64,000 bases of DNA, taken from assembly GCA_947167635.1 (NCBI GenBank), contig CAMVIT010000003.1, forward strand, positions 41,066 to 105,065, read 5' to 3'. Below the pieces are notes generated by a model. It was given only the letters and a program-made list of their open reading frames with translations. It was not told where the DNA came from and made no database searches. Shown here piece after piece: positions 33,013-42,590 of this stretch; within the stretch, counting starts at the first letter, position 1, and each line of letters opens with the position of its first letter. The position numbers and the translations under genes are program-made. The DNA comes from F23-D06 sp947167635 (lineage in GTDB: Bacteria > Bacteroidota > Bacteroidia > Bacteroidales > WCHB1-69).

Positions 33013-34491
33013 ATGTCCTTTATTACTGACAGAATATCCCTTGACGGTCTCACGTTCGATGATGTGTTACTGATACCTGCATACTCTGACGTGTTGCCCA
33101 AGGAGGTGAGTCTCAAAACGCGATTCACCCGCAATATCAACCTCAACCTGCCGTTCGTTTCTGCTGCTATGGACACGGTGACCGAAGCGAAGATGGCCAT
33201 CTCCATTGCCCGCGAGGGTGGAATCGGAGTGATCCATAAGAACATGTCGGTCGCCGAGCAGGCGAGGCAGGTGGCTTCTGTGAAGCGTGCCGAAAACGGC
33301 ATGATCAATTCCCCCGTCGTCATTGGCCCCGACAAGACCGTGGGCGACGCGCTGCGCATCATGGCCGAGTACAAGATCGGCGGCATTCCCGTTGTGAATG
33401 ACAAGAACATCCTCATCGGCATCGTCACCAACCGTGACCTGCGCTTCGAGAAGGATTTCAACAAGAAGATTGACCAGGTGATGACTCGGGAGAACCTCAT
33501 CACCACCTCCCGCAACACGGACCTCAACCGTGCCACAGACATCCTGCAGCAGCACAAGATCGAGAAGCTGCCGGTGGTGGCCGAGGACGGGACGTTGCTG
33601 GGACTTATCACCTACAAGGACATCACCAAGGCCAAGGACAAGCCTTTTGCCTGCAAGGACGACAGGGGTCGCCTGCGCGTGGCTGCGGGCGTGGGCATCA
33701 CCGCCGATGCCGTGGAGCGCGCCGCCGCCCTCGTGGAGGCCGAAGTCGATGCACTCGTGCTCGACAGCGCGCATGGGCACTCCCTGAATGTGGTCAAAAC
33801 CCTCCAGGCCGTGAAGGCGCAATTCCCGCATGTGGATGTCGTAGTCGGCAATGTGGCCACTGGCGAGGCTGCCAAGATGCTGGCCGACGCGGGTGCCGAC
33901 GCCGTCAAGGTCGGCATCGGGCCGGGCTCCATCTGCACCACCCGTATCGTGGCGGGCGTTGGGGTGCCCCAGCTGAGCGCCGTATATGACGTCTATAAGG
34001 CCCTCTTGCCCTATAACATCCCCCTCATCGCCGACGGAGGCATCCGCTACTCCGGCGACATCGTGAAGGCTCTCGCCGCCGGCGGCAGCTCCGTGATGCT
34101 CGGCGGCCTCCTCGCCGGCGTCGAGGAATCCCCCGGCACCACCATCCTCTTCAACGGACGTAAGTTCAAGACCTACAGAGGTATGGGCTCCCTCGAAGCC
34201 ATGCAACACGGCTCCAAGGACCGCTACATGCAAAGCGATGTCGATGATGTCAAGAAGCTCGTGCCCGAAGGCATCGTGGGCCGCGTGCCCTACAAGGGCG
34301 ACCTTTATGAGGTCATCTATCAGATGGCGGGCGGACTGCGCGCCGGCATGGGCTACATCGGCGCCCACAACATTGACGAAATGCACCAGGCCAAGTTCTG
34401 CCGTATCACCAACGCCGGCGTGCTCGAAAGCCATCCCCACGACATCACCATCACCTCCGAGGCCCCCAACTACTCGAGTGATTCCAAATAA
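33013..34491 (+). CDS. guaB: IMP dehydrogenase
   Basis: GuaB oxidises IMP to XMP with NAD, the first committed step to GMP. The 492-residue protein has the TIM-barrel start LTFDDVLLIPAYSDVLP and a two-CBS-domain insert (about residues 95-205). The active-site loop GIGPGSICTTRIVAGVG has C308, and the flap contains MGSLEAM. I chose the ATG at 33013, which follows the promoter and gives the family N-terminus; a longer frame would begin at the promoter itself. Confidence 0.97.
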   Translation: MSFITDRISLDGLTFDDVLLIPAYSDVLPKEVSLKTRFTRNINLNLPFVSAAMDTVTEAKMAISIAREGGIGVIHKNMSVAEQARQVASVKRAENGMINSPVVIGPDKTVGDALRIMAEYKIGGIPVVNDKNILIGIVTNRDLRFEKDFNKKIDQVMTRENLITTSRNTDLNRATDILQQHKIEKLPVVAEDGTLLGLITYKDITKAKDKPFACKDDRGRLRVAAGVGITADAVERAAALVEAEVDALVLDSAHGHSLNVVKTLQAVKAQFPHVDVVVGNVATGEAAKMLADAGADAVKVGIGPGSICTTRIVAGVGVPQLSAVYDVYKALLPYNIPLIADGGIRYSGDIVKALAAGGSSVMLGGLLAGVEESPGTTILFNGRKFKTYRGMGSLEAMQHGSKDRYMQSDVDDVKKLVPEGIVGRVPYKGDLYEVIYQMAGGLRAGMGYIGAHNIDEMHQAKFCRITNAGVLESHPHDITITSEAPNYSSDSK

Positions 34492-34532
34492 CACACCTCA
34501 TTTTTATTAGAAAATCTAAAAATCCCATCACT

Positions 34533-35384
34533 ATGAAAAATATAATCGTCGGTATCGACTTTTCCAACAGCGCCATGACCGCCATGCGCCATGCCGTGGC
34601 CATCGCCATCCGTTCCAAAGCCGCCCTGCACCTCGTCTGGGTGAAAACCCCGGGAGCTTCCAACATCGGCATCGAGACAGAGGAGGAGGGGAAAAGCTAT
34701 ATGAGCCATATCCAGGAGAGAATGCAACAATGGGCCGCCTTGTGCAAAGAAGAGGCCCCCGAATGCACGGTGAACAGCGTCTATCTGGGAGGCAAACCTC
34801 ATGTGGAGGTGAACGCATACGCCGCCAAGTTTCCTGAATCCATCATCGTTATCGGCGCCCATGGCGCCTCCGGCTTCGAAGAAGGCTATATCGGCAACAA
34901 CGCCTACCGTATGATCAACGGATCCTCTGTGCCCGTGCTCATCATGCGCGAAAACATCCAGATCAACCGCGACCTCACGAAAATCTTCGTGCCCATCGAC
35001 ATCAGCTTCGAGACCTTGCAGAAGATGAAACTGTCCATCTACCTGGCCAAGATCTTTGCCGCCCAGGTCTATCTCTTCGGTGTCATCTACCCCAACAGCG
35101 CCGAGACGCGCCATGTCATCAACGTGCAGCTGCGCAACGCCATGGAGATGTGCGACGACGCCAACGTCCGCAATGTCGCCGAAGCCCACACTGTCAGCAA
35201 CAACGATGTGTGCAGCACCATCCTTAAATCCGCAAAGGAACTCGACGCCAACCTGATCACCATCATGCGTGAGGAGCAGGAGACCGACTTCACCGCCTCC
35301 CGCAACATGCGTCAGATCCTGAGCACCTCGTCCATGCCGCTGCTCGTCATCCCCAACCGGAACACTTTCTCCGCTGCACGCTAA
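34533..35384 (+). CDS. Universal stress protein with two Usp domains
   Basis: A 283-residue cytoplasmic protein with tandem UspA-like folds (about residues 1-145 and 150-278). The first domain begins MKNIIVGIDFSNSAMTAMRH and has VIGAHGASGFEEGYIGNNAYRM, close to the ATP-binding GxGxxG(9x)GS(S/T) pattern, ending in GSSVPVL. The second domain (KIFVPIDISFETLQK) lacks a clear nucleotide motif. It lies 41 bases after guaB and may be co-transcribed. Confidence 0.9.
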   Translation: MKNIIVGIDFSNSAMTAMRHAVAIAIRSKAALHLVWVKTPGASNIGIETEEEGKSYMSHIQERMQQWAALCKEEAPECTVNSVYLGGKPHVEVNAYAAKFPESIIVIGAHGASGFEEGYIGNNAYRMINGSSVPVLIMRENIQINRDLTKIFVPIDISFETLQKMKLSIYLAKIFAAQVYLFGVIYPNSAETRHVINVQLRNAMEMCDDANVRNVAEAHTVSNNDVCSTILKSAKELDANLITIMREEQETDFTASRNMRQILSTSSMPLLVIPNRNTFSAAR

Positions 35385-35392
35385 CAGAATCC

Positions 35393-35414
35393 CCTTTCGT
35401 CAAGAAAGGTTTTT
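35393..35414 (+). terminator. Candidate terminator or RBS-masking hairpin
   Basis: CCTTTC and GAAAGG pair around GTCAA and are followed by TTTTT. The 3' arm is also the only purine-rich ribosome-binding-like sequence before the flavin reductase start, so the hairpin could either end the upstream transcript or mask that site. Confidence 0.5.
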
Positions 35415-35421
35415 GAAAAAT

Positions 35422-36000
35422 ATGATGAAAAAAAACGGCAAGCGTGTGATGCGCGCAGGCAACATGCTCAATCCGGAGCCTGCCGTGATGGTCAGCTGTG
35501 GTGAATCCATCGGCGAATATAATATTATAACTATCGGTTGGACCGGAACCATCTGTTCCGATCCACCGATGTGTTATGTTTCCATCCGTCCCGAGCGCCA
35601 TTCGTACGATATCATCAAAAGAACGGGTGAGTTTGTCATCAACTTGGTGAGCCGTGACCTGACGACCGCCGCCGACTGGTGCGGTGTGCGCTCAGGTGCC
35701 AAGTTCAACAAATTCCTGGAAACCGGCCTCACACCCGTGCGCGCCACCCAGGTCAAGGCACCGCTCATCCACGAGGCCCCCGTCAATCTCGAATGCCGCG
35801 TCAAACAGGTAATACCCCTCGGCTCCCACGACATGTTCATCGCCGACATCCTCGCCGTTCACGCCGCCGAGAAGCTCTTCAACCCCAAAACCGATGCCAT
35901 TGAGTTGTGGCGCGCCCATCTTGTGGCCTACTCACACGGCCACTACTATGAACTTGGCAAGATCCTCGGCAAGTTCGGATTTTCTGTCGAAAAGAAATAG
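35422..36000 (+). CDS. Flavin reductase family protein
   Basis: The 192-residue protein has the FMN-binding split-barrel fold of flavin reductase-like proteins. Visible blocks are PAVMVSCGE, NIITIGWTGTICSDPPMCYVSIRPERHSY (split in two strands) and FVINLVSRDL. The C-terminus HLVAYSHGHYYELGKILGKFG is typical of the Bacteroidetes group. It probably binds FMN and reduces flavins or a small substrate. I prefer the ATG at 35422; a TTG at 35413 lies in the T run of the upstream hairpin. Confidence 0.88.
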   Translation: MMKKNGKRVMRAGNMLNPEPAVMVSCGESIGEYNIITIGWTGTICSDPPMCYVSIRPERHSYDIIKRTGEFVINLVSRDLTTAADWCGVRSGAKFNKFLETGLTPVRATQVKAPLIHEAPVNLECRVKQVIPLGSHDMFIADILAVHAAEKLFNPKTDAIELWRAHLVAYSHGHYYELGKILGKFGFSVEKK

Positions 36001-36160
36001 ATTCAACCTCGGTTTTTACATTGCTTTTTTTCGGGATTTTCAAAAATCCTCCGAAATTCTTCACCCTTTTTTCTGAAAAAAATGAAGATGTTGTTGTAAT
36101 ATATTGATATTCAATAAGAAAAAATTTTTATAAACACGACGTTCATAAAAAACAAATTGT

Positions 36161-36168
36161 ATTTTTGC
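36161..36168 (+). promoter_or_regulatory. Bacteroidetes -7 promoter element for the ABC transporter operon
   Basis: TATTTTTG matches TAnnTTTG, preceded by AAATTG. The ATG at 36208 is 39 bases downstream. Confidence 0.65.
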
Positions 36169-36207
36169 GGTGTCTTACTTTACTAATACACCAAAACAAT
36201 TATAACA

Positions 36208-37071
36208 ATGATACAGTTAGAAAACATCGGGTTCGAATACAACAAGAAAAAAATGAAGAACCCGTCCAACCAAAGGTTCGGTCTTTTCAACGACTTGAGT
36301 CTAACCGTGGAGCCGGGGCATATTTATGGCCTGTTGGGCAAGAACGGTGCCGGCAAGACCACTTTGTTGAAGATTATGACGGGGTTGCTCTTCCCCCATG
36401 CGGGCAAGGCCACCATTTTGAGCGAGAACGCCTCCCTGCGCAAGGCCGAAGCGCTCCAGAACCTCTATTTCCTTCAGGAGGAGATGTACGTGCCCCATCT
36501 CACCATTGCCAATTTCGAGAAGGCCTACGCACCCTTCTATCCCGAGTTCAGTCACGAGCAGTTCGAGTATTTTCTCAACGAGTTCGAGATGGTTGGGCTG
36601 TCGAACTATTTGGACAAGCTTTCGCATGGACAGAAAAAGAAAGCTCTGATTGCCTTCGCGTTGGCCACCAACACCCAGATTCTCATCATGGATGAGCCCA
36701 CCAACGGTTTGGACATTCCGTCCAAGAGCGTTTTCCGCAGATTGATGGCCTCCTCCATCGACGAGCGGCGCTTGGTCATCATCTCCACGCACCAGGTGCG
36801 CGACCTGCACAGCCTCATCGACGTGGTGACCATCCTTGACGCGGGACACATTCTGCTCAATGCCTCCACCTTCGAGATCACCGACAAGTTGTTGTTCGAC
36901 GTGGACAACACCAAGAGTGCCGACGGCAAGGTATTCTACACGGAGGAGACCCCGCGCGGCAATTATCAAGTGAAGGAGAATGTCAACCACACTGATTCCA
37001 ACCTCGATTTGGAGTTGCTATTCAACGCTGCCATTACAAACAAAAACGAGATTTCCAACCTTTTTAAATAA
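36208..37071 (+). CDS. ABC transporter ATP-binding protein
   Basis: The 287-residue ATPase is of the YtrB/multidrug type. Walker A is LLGKNGAGKTTLLKIM (about residues 45-60) and Walker B is ILIMDEPTNGLD. The H-loop is IISTHQVRDL. The signature reads LSHGQKKK where LSGGQ is usual, so it is degenerate. It is the first gene of an operon with a 73-residue membrane peptide, a permease and a GntR regulator, the classic YtrA-type set with the regulator at the end. The substrate is unknown. Confidence 0.9.
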   Translation: MIQLENIGFEYNKKKMKNPSNQRFGLFNDLSLTVEPGHIYGLLGKNGAGKTTLLKIMTGLLFPHAGKATILSENASLRKAEALQNLYFLQEEMYVPHLTIANFEKAYAPFYPEFSHEQFEYFLNEFEMVGLSNYLDKLSHGQKKKALIAFALATNTQILIMDEPTNGLDIPSKSVFRRLMASSIDERRLVIISTHQVRDLHSLIDVVTILDAGHILLNASTFEITDKLLFDVDNTKSADGKVFYTEETPRGNYQVKENVNHTDSNLDLELLFNAAITNKNEISNLFK

Positions 37072-37079
37072 ACAGCATT

Positions 37080-37301
37080 ATGAAAAAATACACGAATAAG
37101 ATTTTGATTATCACATTGATAACAGCAGCTGTGCTGATGGTTGTCGTTGGCACGGTGGAAATCAGAAAGGCATATCACAACGGCCAGATAAAAAAGTCCG
37201 AGGAAATTATGAAACAACCTCGAGAGACGGGCAGTCAGAGAATCATTATTGAAGCGGACACCGTAATGGTGGTGAATGCCGAAACGGAAACCGATGAATA
37301 A
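37080..37301 (+). CDS. Small single-pass membrane protein in the ABC operon
   Basis: A 73-residue protein with one transmembrane helix near the N-terminus (about residues 8-27) and a charged C-terminal tail. It lies 8 bases after the ATPase and 18 before the permease, so it is part of the operon. I do not recognise a family. It could be an accessory subunit of the transporter. Confidence 0.75.
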   Translation: MKKYTNKILIITLITAAVLMVVVGTVEIRKAYHNGQIKKSEEIMKQPRETGSQRIIIEADTVMVVNAETETDE

Positions 37302-37319
37302 CCTTAAAAATCTGCAATT

Positions 37320-38051
37320 ATGAATATCAAGAATATAACAAACCTTTTGAAGACCTATTTTATTGAAAATTGGAAAACGGATCTGTTCCAATTCGGCATA
37401 TTGGCCGCTATAGTGTTGTTTTCTATCATCATGAATGGCAGAGCCAGCAATTTGAACTTTCCTATATTTGTTTCGATGATATTTCTGATGATTTATCCCG
37501 AGCGTTTGTTTCGCAATCTGCACGGCAACTCCCCAAAAATCCATTATCTCTCTATTCCAGCTTCAAACAGCGAGAAGGTGGTCGCCAACATGTTTTTGGC
37601 CAACATTTATTACGTGGCAGGACTGGTGATTTCCTGTACTTTGGGTCTATTGTTGGCACATCTGTATTTGAAAGTGCGCGGATTTGACGGCGTGAGCTTT
37701 TACAATATGTATGATGGCAATTGGGCTGGAATATTGATGATTTACGCTTCCTTGGCCATGTTCTTTTTCGGGAGCATCTATTTCCGCAGAAGAACCACGC
37801 TTTCCACTGTCGGAGTAGGCATGTTGATCAGCATGGTTTTCTCCCTATTGGTTACGTTGACGCTTTGGGTGAACGGTTTGATGCTGATTCCAAAGGACGC
37901 TGCCTTCCACGATTATATCTGGAGTTTTAATTCCTCAATCATTCCCTTATCGGACACGATGGAAAAGGCGATGGTGTATGTGGGGTTATCCGTGAGCATT
38001 ATCTATTTTTACGTGCTCAGTTTTTTGAGAATGAAAGAAACGGAGGCCTAA
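37320..38051 (+). CDS. ABC transporter permease-like membrane protein
   Basis: The 243-residue protein has six hydrophobic segments (about residues 25-45, 50-65, 95-118, 135-155, 168-190 and 215-235). It shows the PERLFRNLHGNSPKIHYLSIPAS motif region common to ABC-2-like permeases of Bacteroidetes. It follows the ATPase and small membrane protein and ends one base before the GntR regulator ATG. It presumably forms the membrane channel with the ATPase at 36208. Confidence 0.85.
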   Translation: MNIKNITNLLKTYFIENWKTDLFQFGILAAIVLFSIIMNGRASNLNFPIFVSMIFLMIYPERLFRNLHGNSPKIHYLSIPASNSEKVVANMFLANIYYVAGLVISCTLGLLLAHLYLKVRGFDGVSFYNMYDGNWAGILMIYASLAMFFFGSIYFRRRTTLSTVGVGMLISMVFSLLVTLTLWVNGLMLIPKDAAFHDYIWSFNSSIIPLSDTMEKAMVYVGLSVSIIYFYVLSFLRMKETEA

Positions 38052-38052
38052 G

Positions 38053-38409
38053 ATGGGTATAGATTTCAGCAGTCAACAGACCATTTACATGCAGATTGTC
38101 GATTGGGTTTTCGACCAGGTGCTCACAGGTGCCTGGAAGTCTGGTGACAAAGCCAAATCGGTGCGCGAGTTGGCCGTGCAGTTCGAGGTGAACCCCAACA
38201 CGGTGATGCGCTCTTACGACTATCTGCAAACCAAGGAGATTTTTATTAATAGACGTGGCGTGGGATCCTTCATCGCTGAGGATGCCGTCGATAAAATCAT
38301 AGCCATCAGAAAAAAACGGTTTTTAGAGGTGGAGGTCCCCGCGTTTATTAAAAACATGAAATTGCTCCATTTGGATTCGGAAGAAGTTATTAATCTTATT
38401 AAACAATAA
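38053..38409 (+). CDS. GntR family transcriptional regulator, YtrA type
   Basis: The 118-residue protein is a short GntR regulator with an N-terminal winged helix. QTIYMQIVDWVFDQVLTGAW and VRELAVQFEVNPNTVMRSYDYL give the helix-turn-helix. The C-terminal tail of about 45 residues is too short for an effector domain, as in the YtrA subfamily. It lies directly after the permease and most likely controls its own ABC operon from the promoter at 36161. Confidence 0.92.
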   Translation: MGIDFSSQQTIYMQIVDWVFDQVLTGAWKSGDKAKSVRELAVQFEVNPNTVMRSYDYLQTKEIFINRRGVGSFIAEDAVDKIIAIRKKRFLEVEVPAFIKNMKLLHLDSEEVINLIKQ

Positions 38410-38421
38410 AAACATAAAACA

Positions 38422-40227
38422 ATGAATGATTCAAATGTAAAAACAAAAAAGCCCGAAACCCGATCCCGCAAGTTCTGGCGTATCGTGTTTGGTTCCATGT
38501 TGGGATTCTTTTTCTCAACCATACTGGTTTCCTGTCTCTATTTCTTCATGATGATAGGGATGATTGCCGGCATCGCAAAATCCGCGGACGACACGACTGT
38601 TGTGAAGGACAACAGCATTTTGAAAATCGATTTCAGCCAACCCATACAGGAACGTGCCATGGATATGCCGTTCGGCGACATGTACGGATACGCTTCGCCG
38701 ATAGGACTGGACAAGATCCTGTCTGCCATCAAGTCTGCCGCCACCGACCCGAAAATCAAGGGCATCTATCTGGCCTCTGCCAATGTCGCGGCCTCTCCCG
38801 CCACAACGAAGGAGATTCATGATGCTTTGCTCGATTTCAAAAAGAGCGGCAAGTTCATCTATGCCTACGCCGACTCTTACTCCCAGAACGGCTATTACAT
38901 CGCCTCTGTCGCCGACAAGGTGATGATGAACCCCACGGGCAACATGCTGCTCAAGGGCTATGCCACCCAAGTGATGTTTTACAAGGGTCTGCTCGACAAG
39001 CTCGACATCGACGTGCAGGTAATCCGGCACGGCCAATTCAAAAGTGCAGTGGAACCTTATATCCTTGACAAGATGAGTGAGGCCAACACCAAGCAGATGA
39101 CCGCATTGGTCAGCTCCTTGTGGGACAACTATTCCGGAGATGTCTCCAAGTCCCGTAAAATCCCTGTGGAAGAGCTGAACCGTATTGCGGACAACCTGCT
39201 TGCCTTTTCTCCCGACTCTGCCGTGAAACTCAAACTTATCGACCAGTTGGTCTATGCCGATGAGGTCGAGAAGATGCTCAAGAGCAAGACAGGCGTTTCC
39301 GGGGATGGCAAGCTCAACCTTGTCTCTGTCGGCAAGTATGCCAAGTCTGTTCGCGACGACAGCAAAGCCAAAAACAAGATTGCCGTGGTCTATGCTGTAG
39401 GTGAAATCAGCGATGGGAAAGGGGATTCCGAAAGAGGTATCTTCTCCGACACTTTTATCAAGGATTTCCGCAAGGCTTATCAAGACAAAGATGTGAAAGC
39501 CATCGTGTTGCGTGTCAACTCGCCGGGCGGCAGCGCGCTCGCCTCCGAGGTGATCTGGCACGAGATCGAGCAGGCCAAGAGAGCCGGCAAGAAGGTGGTC
39601 ACCTCCATGGGCGACTATGCCGCTTCCGGTGGTTACTACATCTCCTGCAATTCCGACTATATCTTTGCACAACCCAACACCTTGACGGGTTCCATCGGTG
39701 TGTTCGGCATGATTCCTTCCGTGCAGAAGGCTCTGAAGAACAAATTGGGTATCACCGTCGATGGTGTGGGATCCAATGAACATGCCGGCTTCCTTGGCAG
39801 CATCTCCAGCCCGTTAGATCCCATGGAACTCAACGTGATGCAGCAGATGGTGGAGGAGACCTACGGACTCTTCACCCAGCGTGTGGCCAACGGCCGCAAG
39901 ATGACGGTCGCCGCCGTCGATAGCATTGGCCAAGGACGTGTCTGGTCCGGCAAGGACGCCATCGGCATCGGCTTGGTCGATGAGTTGGGCTCTTTGGACG
40001 ATGCCATCGCCAAAGCCGCCAAGTTAGCCAACGTTTCCGACTATAAGATTGCCTACTATCCGCACCAGAAGTCTTTCTTCGAAATGCTCTTCAACAAAGA
40101 GGATGAAGCCGACCAGATGATTCATGCCAAGCTCGGTGATCTGTATGATCTGTATCAAGGAGTGCAAACCATCCTTCATGCGACAGGCGTACAAGCCCGT
40201 ATGCCCATGGAATTGTATATCCAATAG
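38422..40227 (+). CDS. sppA: Signal peptide peptidase SppA, 67-kDa type
   Basis: The 601-residue inner-membrane protease degrades leftover signal peptides. An N-terminal transmembrane helix (about residues 22-50) is followed by two tandem S49 domains. The Ser-Lys dyad is split between them as in E. coli: K207 in HGQFKSAVEP and S402 in GDYAASGGYYIS. Length agrees with the long form. The gene starts 12 bases after the GntR gene, so it may be read from the same transcript. Confidence 0.95.
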   Translation: MNDSNVKTKKPETRSRKFWRIVFGSMLGFFFSTILVSCLYFFMMIGMIAGIAKSADDTTVVKDNSILKIDFSQPIQERAMDMPFGDMYGYASPIGLDKILSAIKSAATDPKIKGIYLASANVAASPATTKEIHDALLDFKKSGKFIYAYADSYSQNGYYIASVADKVMMNPTGNMLLKGYATQVMFYKGLLDKLDIDVQVIRHGQFKSAVEPYILDKMSEANTKQMTALVSSLWDNYSGDVSKSRKIPVEELNRIADNLLAFSPDSAVKLKLIDQLVYADEVEKMLKSKTGVSGDGKLNLVSVGKYAKSVRDDSKAKNKIAVVYAVGEISDGKGDSERGIFSDTFIKDFRKAYQDKDVKAIVLRVNSPGGSALASEVIWHEIEQAKRAGKKVVTSMGDYAASGGYYISCNSDYIFAQPNTLTGSIGVFGMIPSVQKALKNKLGITVDGVGSNEHAGFLGSISSPLDPMELNVMQQMVEETYGLFTQRVANGRKMTVAAVDSIGQGRVWSGKDAIGIGLVDELGSLDDAIAKAAKLANVSDYKIAYYPHQKSFFEMLFNKEDEADQMIHAKLGDLYDLYQGVQTILHATGVQARMPMELYIQ

Positions 40228-40274
40228 GATTGTTGAATCATTATTCTTATTTTTAACAAATAAAATCTGGAAAA

Positions 40275-42572
40275 ATGAAAAAAATCATAGCAATATTTGT
40301 CTTTTTGTCTGTCAGCGTGACAATGTTCGCCCAGAATTGTTATTGGGTCTTCTTCACAGACAAGAACAACACAACGTTTGATCCCTATTCCTATTTCGAT
40401 GCAAAGGCCATCGAACGTTATCAGTTGAACAAATTGGATCTTTACGATATCAGCAACTATCCTGTCAATGAGCGTTATACGGATGCTGTGAATGCTTTGA
40501 CGGAGGAGAATGTGGGCGTGTCGCGCTGGCTGAATGCGCAGGCGGTCATGGCCACCGAAACCGAGATAAAAATGGTAGAGCAGCTGCCATTCGTGGACAG
40601 AGTTCAGCTTATCGCCACGGAGGCGGCATTGGCACAGACTCCGGTTGCAACAGGGAGAGAAAATGTTGAGGCGCTTGACGCCACGATGAAGCAGGTTGCC
40701 TTGATGCAGGGCGAGAAATTCCAAGCCCGCAACATCAACGGCAAAGGCGTGCGCATCGCTGTCTTTGACGGCGGCTTCCCCGATGTGGACACACATCCCG
40801 CCTTCAAGCATCTGCGCGACAACCACCAGATTGTGAAGACGTGGAACTTCGCCAACAAGAAGGAGCATGTGTATGGTTATAATTCCCACGGCCGTATGGT
40901 GCTGAGCTGCATCGCTGGCATTATGAACGACACCACGATGTTAGGCTTGGCTCCGGGCGCGGAGTTCCTGCTGGCCCGCACCGAAGTGGAGGCCGAGAAG
41001 CTGAAGGAAGAGGTCTGGTGGGTGCAGGCCCTGGAGTGGGCCGACCAGAACGGTGCCCACATCGTGAGCAGCTCGCTCGGCTATGGCATCGACCTGCACA
41101 GCCTCAAGGATATGGACGGCAAGACCTCCGTGGTGGCCAAGGGCGCCAGCATGGCTGCCGCCAAGGGCATCCTCGTCTGCACCGCCATGGGCAACGAGGG
41201 CAGCGACGGCGATTGGAAGATGATGGTCACGCCGGCAGATGTGGATGGCGTGCTCTCTGTGGGTGCGGTGAGCTCCTTGGAGACGATGGAGTCCTACAGC
41301 TCGTTCGGTCCCACCGCCGACGGCCGTCGCAAACCCAATGTGGTGGCTTGCGGCAACGATATGGTGGCCTCCGGCAAGGGCAACTTCACCTACGCGCAGG
41401 GCACCTCCTTCGCTACCCCGATGACGTCGGGCTTCGCCGCCTGCGTGAAGCAGATGCACCCCGAGTGGACCGCCACGCAGCTGCTGGAGGAGATCGAGAA
41501 GTCGGCCAACCATTACCCCTACTACGACTATGCTTTCGGTTACGGCGTGCCACAGGCTGGCTACTTCACCGACGGCCCCAAGGCGGCCAAGCACTCCTTC
41601 GACCTGATGGAGGACGAGAAATATCTCTACATTGTGCCCGTGAACCCTTACGAGAATCTGAAGGTCTTCTACAATTACCAGAACGGAGACGGTAGCATAA
41701 ACGATTATTTTGTCAAGAAGTTCCTCACGGATAAGATTGTCACCTCCAAATCATCGTTCCGAATCAACAAAAGCGATTTGGAGAATGGCCAGACGGTAAA
41801 CATCTGGTATAACGACCAGTATGCTAAATATGTGGTGGGCAAGGACAAGGTTGCGGCTGCCGATTCCGTTGTGATGGCCAACGTGCCGGATGTGAAGTAC
41901 GACTTCGGCTGCGGCTCTTCAAACAAGAAACCCTCCAACACCATTTACACCCATAAGAAAAAGAAATATTCCGGCAACTTGGTGCTCAACGCCTCTTTTA
42001 TGGTTCCCTCTATGTGGACACCTACGGGCAACATCCACCAGGCACAAAGGGTGTCGCGCTCGTTCTCGTTCAGCTATGTCAACAACTGGCAGCTGGCCAA
42101 GGTGTATGGGTTGGGATTCAGAATCGGGTTCGGCTCCTCCTGGTATGCGTTGCAGGACTACACCGACCCCAAGTACGGAACCCCGGCTTTACCGCTGGGT
42201 CCCGATCCCAATTCGGATATGGATGTGTACATCAAAAAGCACAACCTCAAGACTTCGCAGTTCGATTTGGAACTCTTCCAACGTTTCACACTTGCCAGAC
42301 TCTCCACCACCAGCCTCTATTTGGAAACGGGTGTGTTCGGCGACTGGATCACGGGCAGCCGTCTGAAGACCAAGACTGAGATAGACAATCGGAGAAACAG
42401 CTTCGTGGAGCGGCATTATTTCCGCGAAGGCTTGAACAAGCTGGATTGCGGTGTGCGTGTGCGCATCGGTTTCACCAAGTACTGTGCTCTTTACGGTCAG
42501 TATCGTATCACCCCGATTCTCAAAAACGGCGTGGACCTGCCCAAGTGGGAGGTCGGTATCCAAATTTTCTAA
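40275..42572 (+). CDS. Exported S8 (subtilisin-like) serine protease
   Basis: A 765-residue protein with a signal peptide (MKKIIAIFVFLSVSVTMFA). The subtilisin triad is present: D165 in IAVFDGGFPD, H205 in NSHGRMV and S378 in GTSFATPMTSGF. The oxyanion N307 is in AMGNEGS. A propeptide-like region covers about residues 20-130. The last 250 residues form a beta-rich domain ending in aromatic beta strands, which might be an outer-membrane barrel. No T9SS sorting domain is seen. Location is likely periplasmic or outer membrane. Confidence 0.92.
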   Translation: MKKIIAIFVFLSVSVTMFAQNCYWVFFTDKNNTTFDPYSYFDAKAIERYQLNKLDLYDISNYPVNERYTDAVNALTEENVGVSRWLNAQAVMATETEIKMVEQLPFVDRVQLIATEAALAQTPVATGRENVEALDATMKQVALMQGEKFQARNINGKGVRIAVFDGGFPDVDTHPAFKHLRDNHQIVKTWNFANKKEHVYGYNSHGRMVLSCIAGIMNDTTMLGLAPGAEFLLARTEVEAEKLKEEVWWVQALEWADQNGAHIVSSSLGYGIDLHSLKDMDGKTSVVAKGASMAAAKGILVCTAMGNEGSDGDWKMMVTPADVDGVLSVGAVSSLETMESYSSFGPTADGRRKPNVVACGNDMVASGKGNFTYAQGTSFATPMTSGFAACVKQMHPEWTATQLLEEIEKSANHYPYYDYAFGYGVPQAGYFTDGPKAAKHSFDLMEDEKYLYIVPVNPYENLKVFYNYQNGDGSINDYFVKKFLTDKIVTSKSSFRINKSDLENGQTVNIWYNDQYAKYVVGKDKVAAADSVVMANVPDVKYDFGCGSSNKKPSNTIYTHKKKKYSGNLVLNASFMVPSMWTPTGNIHQAQRVSRSFSFSYVNNWQLAKVYGLGFRIGFGSSWYALQDYTDPKYGTPALPLGPDPNSDMDVYIKKHNLKTSQFDLELFQRFTLARLSTTSLYLETGVFGDWITGSRLKTKTEIDNRRNSFVERHYFREGLNKLDCGVRVRIGFTKYCALYGQYRITPILKNGVDLPKWEVGIQIF

Positions 42573-42576
42573 TGGA

Positions 42577-42585
42577 AAAGGAGGA
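42577..42585 (+). promoter_or_regulatory. Strong Shine-Dalgarno sequence
   Basis: AAAGGAGGA lies 6 bases before the ATG at 42591. Such strong sites are rare in this genome and fix the start of the next gene. Confidence 0.7.
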
Positions 42586-42590
42586 ATACT

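Noticed and set aside
33067..34494. Antisense open frame of 475 codons opposite guaB
   Set aside because: It is complementary to a complete guaB gene and shows no motif.
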